Source: Prorocentrum cordatum
Lineage: Eukaryota > Sar > Dinophyceae > Prorocentrales > Prorocentraceae
DNA: 64,000 nucleotides
Assembly: GCA_963575745.1 (NCBI GenBank)
Contig: CAUYUJ010000148.1
Location: forward strand, 433,344 to 497,343
Reading direction: 5' to 3'
Of this stretch, positions 45,740 to 54,567 are shown one piece after another (within the stretch, counting starts at the first letter, position 1; each line of letters opens with the position of its first letter). The position numbers were made by a program, and so were the translations under genes. Below the pieces are notes generated by a model. It searched no databases and was not told the origin of the DNA. It was given only the letters and a program-made list of their open reading frames with translations.

Positions 45740-45935
45740 AGGTAGTATCAGGCGGGAGCCTCGTCTGTGAGTGAATTGTGAGGAAGTCTCAGGCGGGAGC
45801 CCCTCCCTATGGGGCCCGCACCTCACGTGTTTAATCCCAGGCGGGTCATCCGAAACGTGCAACTGTCGTCATTTATGGGCCCCTGTGGCGTGAATCTGAT
45901 GGAAATCCGCCGATCCAGCGTGTGAGTTCCAAGGA
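45740..45935 (+). repeat. 160-bp repeat, plus orientation, one copy
   Basis: Carries GCGGGAGCCTCGTCTGTGAG, AGGCGGGAGCCCCTCCCTAT and GGCGGGTCATCCGAAACGTG in the same order as the copies at 46.6-46.98 kb. About 130 bp are nearly identical to the 46.6-kb copy. Confidence 0.9.
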
Positions 45936-46145
45936 GTCTCAGCTACAGTCTCGAGGCTGAGCCTCAGCCTCTGGGGGGGTTGCCGGGGTGGCTCTGCCGG
46001 GGAAGGGGGGATGGGGGGGGGGGGGGGTGCGAGTTTCCGGCGGATGCGGGGTGTTTGGCGATTTTACAAAGGGGCCCTCTGTAGATGCGCTCAAGTCGTT
46101 GATTTCAACTGGTTTTTCCAATGTTTTTGGGGTTGTCGTTTTTGT
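45936..46145. other. Spacer with a long G run
   Basis: Holds a run of about 15 G at 46,012-46,027. From 46,095 on it is the non-repeat island shared with 43.53 kb. Confidence 0.5.
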
Positions 46146-46425
46146 TCTGCTTCCCGACGCTCCAAGACGGCCCCCAAGACCGTTCGAAGACGGCCCAGGA
46201 GGCCCCCAGACAGTCCCAAGACGGCCCAAGAGGGCCCCAAGGCGGCCCAAGAGCCGCCCAAGACGGCCCAAGAGGCCCCCAAGACGGCCCCAAGAGGACC
46301 CAAAAGAGGGACGAAAAGCGGAACAAATCTAGCCTTCCAGCCCACGAGGCCCCCAGGAGGCCCCAAGAGCCCCCAAGAGGGCCCCCTAAAGACCCCAAGA
46401 AGCCTCCACGACGCCCTGACAGGCT
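46146..46425. repeat. CCCAAGACGGCCC-type minisatellite
   Basis: Third plus-strand locus of the CAAGAGGCCCC family, again just downstream of the CTTCCCGACGCTCCAAGACG island. Confidence 0.85.
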
Positions 46426-46590
46426 CCTGTGCGAGTGTCTGAATGTGGTGCGTGTCTGCGAATGTCTGTGCGTGCTAGTGTCTCGCGTGCGCCTAGTGTG
46501 TCTCTGTATGCGTGTTTGCCGTATGTGCATTTGGTGGCGTGCATGTGTATCCGAGCGACCCGGATCGGCGGCACTGGCCGAAATCCACTA
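46426..46590. other. GT-rich spacer
   Basis: GTGTGCGTGTCTGCGAATGT-type imperfect GT repeat. No gene. Confidence 0.5.
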
Positions 46591-46985
46591 CAATATGAAG
46601 CGGGAGCCTCGTCTGTGAATCAATTGCGACGAAGTCTCAGGCGGGAAGCCTCTCCCTATGGGGCCCGCACCTCACGTGTTTAATCCCAGGCGGGTCATCC
46701 GAAACGTGCAACTGTCGTCATTTATGGGCCCCTGTGGCGTGAACGTGATGGAAATATGAAGCGGGAGCCTCGTCTGTGAGTGAATTGCGACGAAGTCTCA
46801 GGCGGTTAGCCTCTCCCTATGGGGCCCGCTCCTCATGTTTTTAATCCGAGGCGGGTCATCCGAAACGTGTAACCGTCGTCACTGTTGGCCTCCGGAGGGC
46901 TTGAATAACGAGGATGTATCAGGCGGGAGCCTCGTCTGTGAGTGACTCGCGAGGAAGTCACAGGCGGGAACCCGCCGGTCTGTCC
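46591..46985 (+). repeat. 160-165-bp tandem repeat, plus orientation
   Basis: Three copies starting with GCGGGAGCCTCGTCTGTGA at about 46,600, 46,760 and 46,924 (periods 160 and 164). They are inverted relative to the 44.2-44.76-kb array. Confidence 0.92.
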
Positions 46986-47104
46986 CCGCGGGAGTCCCCG
47001 CGCCCAGCAAGCTCGAAGCATGCGAGCTGGAGCTGAAACGCAGGAGGAGGAAGAGGAGGAGGAGGAGGAGGAGGACGAGGAACAGGAATTGAGGAGGACG
47101 ACGG

Positions 47105-47392
47105 CGGCCGGGCGCAGGGGGAAACACTTGCGTCCGGGCCGGGGGTGGTAACCCATCCTCGGCCGAAGCGGCGGCCCGGCGCAGGGGGGAACCCTTGCGT
47201 CCGGACCGGGGGTGGTAAGCCATCCTCGGCCAAATCGGGGGCAGGGGTAACCCCTTGTCTCCAGGACGCCGGTGGTAACCCATCGGCAGCCGAATCGGGC
47301 GCAGGGGTAGCCCCTTGCGTCCGGGCCGGGGGTGGTGACCCATCCTCGGCCGAATCGGGGGCAGGGGTAACCCCTTGTCTCCGGGCTGGCTG
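47105..47392 (+). repeat. 60-bp minisatellite, in frame with the next exon
   Basis: About five units carrying GGGGGTGGTAACCCATCCTC and GGCAGGGGTAACCCCTTG. The unit is about 60 bp, so it reads as a 20-residue repeat (PSSAESGAGVTPCLRAGGG) open into the Pif1-like segment. Whether it is translated is unknown. A GGA tract lies just upstream at about 47,040-47,085. Confidence 0.85.
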
Positions 47393-47880
47393 GCTGGACG
47401 ACGGGTCGTACAACTACGCGGAGCCGCCGACGGAGGAGATCCAGCACGCCATCAGGGTCTTCTCTCAGATCCCCTGCGTCGTCGAGCTGAAGGGCACAAA
47501 GCGCCTCGAACCGGGGGACCCTTTGATCGCGTTCTCGGGCTGCACGCGCGAAGGCAAGCGCTTCCCACCAGAGGTCTGGTCTGGCTGGGAGAAGACGTTG
47601 GCCTCTGACAACCGCGGCGTCCTGGACCCGCGGCACCAGCACGAGAATTTCCGGCTCGGCTACGGCATGGGCATCTACTGGGAGACGCTGGCGAGGTGGA
47701 TCAACACGCGCGCTCGTCGCGACGCGCGGCGCCTCGGCGTCCCCCTCGTTTTCCTGCAGGCCGTAGACGAGTGCGGCACGATTCAAGGCGACCCAGACGC
47801 AGGCTGGCGCCTCCTGAACGTCCCGACTGGCTTGATTCAGGGCGGGGCTTTCGGACTCAACCGACTCACCCTGTTTTTGC
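47390..47880 (+). CDS. Pif1-like helicase exon (putative)
   Basis: About 160 residues of protein-like sequence: IRVFSQIPCVVELKGTKRLE, then PGDPLIAFSGCTREGKRFPP, LGYGMGIYWETLARWINTRA, VPLVFLQAVDECG and GDPDAGWRLLNVP. The series vveL.gtkRf..gDpL...l.cmR.Gk..p..vW resembles the stretch behind the ATPase core of Pif1-family helicases as found expanded in dinoflagellates. No Walker motifs lie in this exon; they would have to be upstream of the repeats. Downstream the frame runs into a CAT-repeat poly-His artefact, so the exon probably ends near 47,870. Pif1 helicases unwind DNA 5' to 3'. It converges on the kinase gene. The call is from remembered family patterns. Confidence 0.45.
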
Positions 47881-48180
47881 ATCATCGTCATCATCATCGT
47901 CATCATCGTCGTCATGACATTCATCATCGTCCGCGTCATCACCATCATCATCACCATCTCCTCATCATCGTCATCATCATGATATCCATCCTCATCTCCT
48001 CGTCATCGTCATCATCGTGTAGTGATGATGATGATTAAATCAAGACCCGCATGACGATGATGGCGGCGTGAACATGTTGATGCTGACGACGATGATGATG
48101 ACGATGATGATGAAGCCGATGATTGCGATGATGATGGCGATGAAAATGATGATGCTGATGACGATGAGGACGACGATAAC
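47881..48180. repeat. Inverted (CAT)n / (GAT)n block between convergent genes
   Basis: CATCATCGT triplets to about 48,030, then GATGATGATGAC triplets to about 48,180. The two arms are imperfect reverse complements with a short centre and could form a long hairpin exactly between the plus-strand helicase exon and the minus-strand kinase gene. Confidence 0.9.
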
Positions 48181-48212
48181 CTTCTTTCGGACTGCGCGGG
48201 CCGTGCTGAGTA

Positions 48213-49809
48213 CTAATCGGAAAGCCCCACAGCCTCCGTGGAAGCGGGCCACCGCATTTCGTCAAGCACCTCCGTGAGGTCGGGCAGCGCCACGGGGGCC
48301 CGTGCCAGGTGATCGGCGACGACGTGGTTCACGACGTTGAAGAACTCCTTCGGGCCAGGCGCGGCGTCGATCCTGCGCGCCCTGAACTCCCGAAAGACGT
48401 CGGAGCGGATCATGACGGCGATCTGCAGCCTGCTGTCGCCCACGCGCCGTTGCAGCTCGCGGTGGGTCGCGAAACAGCCCCGGCAGTCCGCGGAGGCGTG
48501 GCGGTGCACGTTGTGCTCGAGGGAAGACAGGGTGCCCATGTAGATGGACCCGAGCTTTTGCTCGAGGGCGACGACCCTTCCGCAGGAGGCTGTGCTCGAG
48601 GGTGGCGCCCCATCATGTGCTCCCAGGACCCCTGGGATCCTCGCGTGCACGGAGCGCGCCCCGAAAATCGTCACGGCCGCGCGCAACAGGGAGCATCCGC
48701 CATCTGTGTGCCAACCATCGTCCCGCGCGCCTGGTTGCACGAGCTGGATCGATGCGTGCGCGAACGCGTTGTCGGCGAAGTGCTCTGTCATGATGGGCTT
48801 TCCGTTCTGCTCGACGATGGCAGGCGGCGCGCCGTCGGCTTTGACAGCCTCGCGCATTTTGTCTCCCAGCTGTTGCAGCCACGGGCGCATCTTCTTCCGC
48901 AGCGCTCGCGCGAAGGCGGCCGTGTGGGGCGAGGGGGTGATCTGCAAATTCTCGCCCTTGTTGAGGCTGCGGCACTCCGGGGGGCTTTCGTCGTCCACGA
49001 TGCCTGCGACCTCTGTTTTCAAGCCCTTTGCCGCCTCGTCGCCTCGGGCGCATTTGGCGACGGTTGCCCCCGTGTCCAGGCGCTCCTCGGCCAAGTTCTG
49101 CCAGCACGGGTCTCTCTGCAAGAAGCGGGGCAAGTCTGGGTCCAGCTCCGCCTCCGCTATCGTGCCCGTGCCGTTTTTTCCCTGCGCCATGGAGATGCGC
49201 ACGACGAGCTGGGCGCCAGCCGGCTGCAGGAAGCGACGAGCCCTTAGACGACTGATTGTCGCTCTGGCGCCAGGGTGCCAAAGCAGGCAGCTCTCGGCGG
49301 CCTTCAACAAGTCTGGGGGGGCAGTCTGCAAGTTCGTCAACGGGCCAGCGTCCTCGGCCGTCGAGTGCCTTCGCTGTTTCAGCCTTTAGCCAATCCTCGC
49401 CCGACCGCTTGAACCACTTCTCAAAGAAAGGCAGGTTGTCCAGCCACGGGGCGGGTTCCTGGTCCTCGTAATTGTAGAAGTCTCCCGACCCTGGCTCCTT
49501 GCCTGGGATCCCCAAGACCTCCCTGCAGAAAACCACGAAGTCTTTCGGGTGCCCCCCTGGATGCCCGAGCGCGCCGCAAGGCTCTGGTTGGAACAACACC
49601 TTGCGCGTGTACAACTCCGCCATCAGGCACCCGATGGACCACGTGTCCAGGTCCTCTGAGTAGCGCTGGTTCCCCAAGAAAACGTCTACCGCTCTGTAAG
49701 CGGGCGTGCGTACTCCGAGGTCATCGCAGGTCGGGCTGTAGCGCAGTTTCTTCTTCAACCTGCCGTGGGGATCCGCCATCTCCACACAGCCGAGGTCGGC
49801 GAGCACCAC
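48213..49809 (-). CDS. Kinase/2OG-oxygenase-like fusion, exon 2
   Basis: Exon 2 of the gene starting at 51,820. It begins at a CTCCGCAG acceptor (49,810) with VVLADLGCVEM (DFG as DLG), VRTPAYRAVDVFLG (activation-segment end), LDTWSIGCLMAELY (subdomain IX) and, after a frame change, SCLLWHPGARATISRLRARR (subdomain XI). The frame change is at a C7 run on minus (49,316-49,322); removing one base restores the frame and gives 532 codons to the stop. Behind the kinase fold lies about 330 residues with WHTDGGCSLL, LEHNVHRHAS and IAVMIRSDVFREFRARR, that is H-x-D, a distal H and an Arg as in 2-oxoglutarate/Fe(II) oxygenases. The fusion resembles a recurring dinoflagellate architecture. The oxygenase identity is inference. 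Confidence 0.7.
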
Positions 49810-49984
49810 CTGCGGAGAGGGGCGGATGGAGGAGAGGGGAGCGACGGCGACTGAGCTCCCCCTGGAGGGAAGGGCGGGATAGAGGGCACGACGACGGCAT
49901 CTCGGGGGAAGGGTGGAACCTCCCTTGTTAGAACTCGGTGTGAGACCTAACATGAAGGCTAGTGAGATAAGCTGAGCTCTGACC

Positions 49985-50280
49985 TCGTCTATGAGGGCGT
50001 CGTCGGAGCTCTAACATGCTATGTTAGAGCTTCCATGGGAGCTCTAACACGCTTTGTTAGAGCTCCATCGGAGCTCTCACATGCTATGTTAGAGCTCCCT
50101 GGGGAGATCTGACATGCTAGGTTAGAGCTCCCAGGGAGCTCTAACATGGCATGCTAGAGCTGCCTGGGAGCTCTAACATAGCATGTTAGAGCTCCCTGGG
50201 AGCTCTAACATGGTATCACGTGCCATGTTAGAGCTCCCAGGGAGCTCTAACATACTATGTTAGAGCTCCATGTGAGCCCT
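49985..50280. repeat. Palindromic GTTAGAGCTCC satellite, cluster 1 (intronic)
   Basis: About ten palindromes of the form ATGTTAGAGCTCC, 0-4 central bases, then its reverse complement, separated by CATGCTATG-like spacers. Same family as the clusters at 57.6, 60.7 and 63.0 kb. Confidence 0.95.
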
Positions 50281-50299
50281 GACAACTCGGGATCTTAGT

Positions 50300-50600
50300 C
50301 GAAGGAACGACGATGATGACGAGGATGACGACGACGACGACGAGGATGACGAGGATGACGATGATGACGAGGACGACGAGGACGAGGACGAGGAAGACGA
50401 CGACGAGGACGACGAGGATGACGAGGATGACGAGGACGACGAGGACGACGGCGACGAGGACGAGGAGGACGACGACGAGGACGACGAGGACGACGAGGAC
50501 GGCGAGGACGACGAGGACGACGAGGACGAGGAGGACGACAAGGAGGAGGACGACGACGACGACGGCGACAACGACGGCGACGACGACGTCGACGACGAGC
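50300..50600. repeat. (GAC/GAG)n microsatellite in the intron
   Basis: GACGAGGAC and GACGATGAC triplets; on minus this opens a poly-Val/Leu frame that only looks like an extension of the kinase. Confidence 0.95.
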
Positions 50601-50602
50601 GC

Positions 50603-51820
50603 CTCGAAGGAACTCGGGATCTGCCAGTCGAACTGCAGCTTGCTCTTCGGGCACGGCGCGACGGGATCCCATTCGCCAAGCTCACAGCAGCCGCGCGTCT
50701 GCGGCGATCCTCGCATCAGGATGTTTGCGGGCTTGGTGTCGCAGTGAATGAGGCCCCTGTCGCGCATGGACTGGAGCCCTTCGAGAACGCTGTTCAGGAC
50801 GTGGCGCGCCCCTGTGTGCGTGCAGGAGGACTTCTTGGGGAATTGGCGGGCATCGATCTCGAACAACTCGTGCACGAGGCCGATGTGCTCCGTCCATTTC
50901 CAATCTATCCTTGGTACTGACTGTTGCAGTTCTCGGTGCGCTTTCTTCGGGACTGTTGCAGCTCCTGGGCGCAACCTCCTGAAAAGGCCCACGTCGAGTA
51001 AGCGAACGAGACGCGGGCGCGTGCCCACAGCGCCGTGGCGCGTGACCTCATCCAGAGCCCCTCCGACGGCATCCGCATTGAACCCCTTCTGCGCATCGCT
51101 GGGGTCGCCTCGCAGCATCCCGATCGCAAGGCCAGTCTTGTCGCCCCGTCGCGTGCCCAAGTAGACCTTGCCGAAAGAGCCCTGACCGAGCTCCCCTCCT
51201 CCCCGCTGCACGTCGTACTCGAGCGGCAGGTCCTCGCACTTGTCATTCTGTTTGTTCTGGTGCGCGTGCCCGACCGCGTCGAGCTTCAGTGCAAGTAGAT
51301 TCACGCGACCCTCGTCGTGGGACACCGCTCTCGGACCAGCAGACCCGCGACGAGCAGCTGCCGGCGGCGTAGGCTCCGATGCCCCGTCCGCGGCGGGAGC
51401 GAGCACCTTCCCCAGCGCGTCCTCTAGGGTTTCTCCTGCGACACCGTGGCCCTCGGCGACAGCTGGCTCATCTTCTGCAGCGTCAGCTGTTCCAGCCCAT
51501 TTCGCGCACCCTGGCACCCCCGCAGGCTTGCTCACATAGTCTTTCCAGTTGGCGCCCAGCGCAATCTTGAGGAGCCGCGCGCCGGTGTCATGCGGAACTG
51601 GCTTTGGCCACGTCAACACACATTTGTTCTTCGTTAACTTCTCCAGCGTCACGTTTTCGGTCGGGGCCCCCTTTGCCACCCTGGCCATGCTATTGCTGCA
51701 GGTATCCCTCAGCTTCTTGTTGATCTTGTCGCTGTTCGACCCGTCACCCTGCAAGTAACAGCCCCACTTATAGAAGAGAACCTTGTTCCTGTTGCGACCG
51801 CTGCCGCCCGAGGCAGCCAT
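50603..51820 (-). CDS. Kinase/2OG-oxygenase-like fusion, exon 1
   Basis: Starts at the ATG at 51,820 and gives 406 residues. Residues 1-110 form a conserved-looking unknown domain (FYKWGCYLQGDGSN, KCVLTWPKPVPHDTGARLLK), followed by an acidic, Ala-rich linker. The kinase fold begins near residue 202: the glycine loop LGQGSFGKVYLG is at 211-222 and the catalytic loop HCDTKPANIL at 359-368 keeps the Asp, Lys and Asn. The beta-3 segment reads LAIGML (231-236), where VAIKxL is expected, so the ATP-binding lysine is a glycine. Either another lysine does the job, as in WNK kinases, or the enzyme is inactive. The gene is followed upstream by a 570-bp spacer and another minus-strand gene. Confidence 0.8.
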
Positions 51821-52388
51821 CGCCGCGGAGGCCCGCTAACGGCAGTGTCGTCCTTGCGGGCCCGCTAAGTTGCAAGGAACCGAGACGCCTGCGGGCCCCT
51901 GCTCCGTCCTCCTCCCCCCCCTGCGGCCGCTCTTCGGAGCGTTGCTTCCCGTGTCTCCCCTACCCTGCTGCACCCCCATCCTGGCCCGCCCCTACAGAGC
52001 GCCGCAAGGATGCAAGGGCCTTGGCGGCACGGCATCTGTTGTTTATCCAGCCCCCCAGCGTCGGAACGGAAAACGTAGGATGCAAGGGTACCCTTTGGAA
52101 AAGTAAACATCCTGACTCTGCGCCTTGCCTGCGCCGTGGGCCGAGTGCGACGGATGGCGACGAAGGGATGACGGAGGACTGTGTTCCTATCTGTACGCAA
52201 GGTGCCGTGCACTGCACAGGCCAGAATGTGGCGCGAGCCCCATTACGAGAACGGAGATGACGCCGCCAGCGCGCGACTGTTGCAGTCCAAAAACAAACAA
52301 GTGGCAGCTCCACGGGAACAAAAGCGCGCGGGCTGGCTCCTGCGTCGGAGCTGTCGAATTATGTTGCAGCCTGTGCTCAAGCCTGCGC
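51821..52388. other. Intergenic spacer between two minus-strand genes
   Basis: 570 bp without simple repeats. Low coding potential. No promoter motif of the TATA type, which dinoflagellates usually lack. Confidence 0.5.
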
Positions 52389-53122
52389 TCAGCCTGTCTT
52401 CGGCTTCTTCTTCTTCGAGGCCGAGGAGTCGTCTGAGGACGAGGGGTCTGAGATCGAGGACGCGTCGGCGTCGCGCTTCTTACCCTTATTGCCCTTCTTC
52501 TTTTCATCATCCTTGTCCTTCTGCTTATTATCATTATTGTCCTTATTATTGTCCTCCTTCTTGCCCTCCTTCTTGCTGTCGCCCTTCTTCCCATCCTTCG
52601 GGTCCTCCTTCAGGCCCTCCTTTGTCAGGCGCAACTGCACAGAGCGTGCAAGCAGGTCCTCGTTCACGAACACAACGGCGCTGCTCCCGAGCATGACCTC
52701 GACGGCGCGCTCCACGAGAAACGCCTTGAGCACCTTCGCGTGGTGGTCGTCGAAAGTCAAGGCCAACACACTGCGCCCGCTCTTGATGCAGCCGTGCATG
52801 CCTGCGCCGCCCGCAGGCGTGCCGAAGTACACCCACCTGGGCTTCCCCGCCTCGTGGCAGAGCTCCTTGAGGAGCTCGGTGTCGCTGTCGCGCGGGAACC
52901 ACGGCACCTCCGTTCCCGTGAGCTGGCGGTAGAGCTTCCGCTTCTTCACGGCCGCAGTCACGAGGGCCTTCTCGGGGCGGACGGCTGTTGCAGCTTCGTC
53001 GCGCGCCTCGGCGCCACAATCAGCGCCCTCGCCCTCCTGGAGAGGGTGGCAGTACCCCAGCTTCTCTCGCTCCTCGGCCCCCACCTCGGTGGCGCACTGG
53101 CCGACCATGCTGGCCAAGCTGG
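52389..53122 (-). CDS. Orphan 1,041-residue protein, C-terminal part
   Basis: Third reading-frame segment of one gene. It joins the middle segment if one base of the G7 run at 53,123-53,129 is removed (VRGASLASMVGQ). It carries a segment with EVPWFPRDSDTELLKELCHE and KVLKAFLVERAVEVMLGSSA, and ends in a lysine/aspartate/asparagine-rich charged tail and a serine run before the stop at 52,389. The tail looks disordered and nuclear. No family recognised. Confidence 0.65.
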
Positions 53123-53129
53123 CCCCCCC

Positions 53130-54567
53130 GAACCTGCTTGGGCACGAGGGCGTGGCTCTTCTGCGGCAGGACAGGCACGTTCCTCGCCACTTCGTTGAAG
53201 AAGGGGCTGCCCGCGTCCACGAACTGCCTGATATTTGCTATTTGCGTCGGCTTCCTCCCCTTGTAGCAGAGCATCATGACCTCGTGCGAGCGCGAGTTCG
53301 CCAGGCCTCGCTGCCTCTGGAAGTGGCCGTACTGCTGCATCTGCTTCGTGTTGTAGGCGAGGTGGCACGTGACCGTGCGGAACTTGTTTGCGGCGAGGAT
53401 CTTCTGCATATTCGGGAGGTTCGACTGCGCGCGGCCCGTCAGCACCCACAGCACGTCCCGTCCACCGACCATCAGCGGTTCCAGGGACTTCAGGTAGTGT
53501 GTGAAATCCAACTCGTCCAGCGCGGGCTCACGGTGCGTGAGGCCTTGCCCCTCGAAGACGCAGCACAACTTCGCATTCTTGACATCGTAGAAGCCCATCG
53601 CTGATGCATTATCTGTGAGGTTCTGGTATAGGCGTGTCTTAGTAACCGAAACGTTGATATCCATGGCGCTGCCCTCCGCCGTGATCATGACGACCCGCGT
53701 ATCCAGCTGGCTAGAGCACTGCTGCTCGCACAGCGCCTTGAAAATATTCACGCCGCTCGGGGAGACGTCGATCTTCTTCTTGTCCTCGGAGGCCGCCCCC
53801 GCTGTTCCAGCGCCGCCCGCTGTTGCAGCACCGACCGTGTCGCTGTCCGCAGGCTTTTGCTCTGACGGTGCCTGGGGGTTTCCCACGAGGGAGTCGTGCG
53901 CGATTTGGAACTTCTCGAAGAACCTCTTGTTCACTCGCACGCTCCTGTGGAACTTGTCCATGTTGTAGCGCTCGGCGCGCGGCTGAGTGAGGGCGCCAGA
54001 GATATCCTGCTTGTAGAAGTCCTGGCCTATGTCGAGGAAGCGTTTCATCGCCAGGCGCAGCGCCTCGGTCGGCAGTGACGGCACCCAGGTCGGGTCCTTG
54101 TCAGGCCCCTCAGCCTTCTCGAAGAACTTGAGCGGCGAGTCGAGGTATTGCCTCGCCATGACAATGACTTTTCTCTCGGCGGCGTTCTCCGGTGCGTCTG
54201 TTGTTTCAGTGCTGTTGCAGCCAGTGCTCCCTTTGAACAAGTCTGGGCACTGTTTCAGAAAGTTCGCCGCGTACTTCTTCGCCCACAAGATCTCGCCCAC
54301 TGCCTGGCCGATGGTGGAGGCGCTGGACGGGTCCTCCACGCTCTTCCGCCACATCCGCGTGTACAGGCTTTCCAAGACGTACCCCAGCGAGGTAGCGCCC
54401 GTCTTCGCGATGATCGTCCCAAGCTGCGTGGGCCTGTCCAGCTCGCCCCCAACGGTTCGCGGCGGCACCCAAAAGCAGCAATGCCCCCGGGCACTTTTCG
54501 AGAGCGAGCCAGTTGACCATGTGCGCCTGGCCGGCCCCCAGGCTGGGGCAGTGCAAAAGTCCCCACT
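53130..54567 (-). CDS. Orphan 1,041-residue protein, middle part
   Basis: Longest uninterrupted segment. It includes GYVLESLYTRMWRKSVEDPS, VMARQYLDSPLKFFEKAEGP and FLDIGQDFYKQDISGALTQP. A compact C-terminal region follows, with RVVMITAEGSAMDINVSVTK, GRDVLWVLTGRAQSNLPNMQ, QQYGHFQRQRGLANSRSHE and VMMLCYKG. The last block (a VLWVLTG strand, later a GL.NSR..EVM..cYKG strand) looks like an alpha/beta fold and might be methyltransferase-like, but no catalytic motif proves it. The Ala/Gly/Thr-rich linker contains several GCTGNAACAG words. Continuous with the first part if one base is removed at the ATATAG near 54,566. Confidence 0.65.

Larger units (their letters stand above)
49810..50602 (-). other. 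Probable GC-AG intron of the kinase gene
   Basis: 793 bp. The donor GAG|GC at 50,602 and acceptor CAG|GT at 49,810 join codon-exact (phase 0), giving SSFE followed by VVLADLG, the expected strand into the DLG motif. GC donors are common in dinoflagellates. The intron holds part of the palindromic GTTAGAGCTCC satellite (49,985-50,280) and a GAC/GAG microsatellite (50,305-50,600). The word AACTCGGGATCT lies at 50,284-50,295 and again in the exon edge at 50,611-50,622, with TCGAAGGAAC beside each, an insertion-scar-like direct repeat. Confidence 0.65.
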
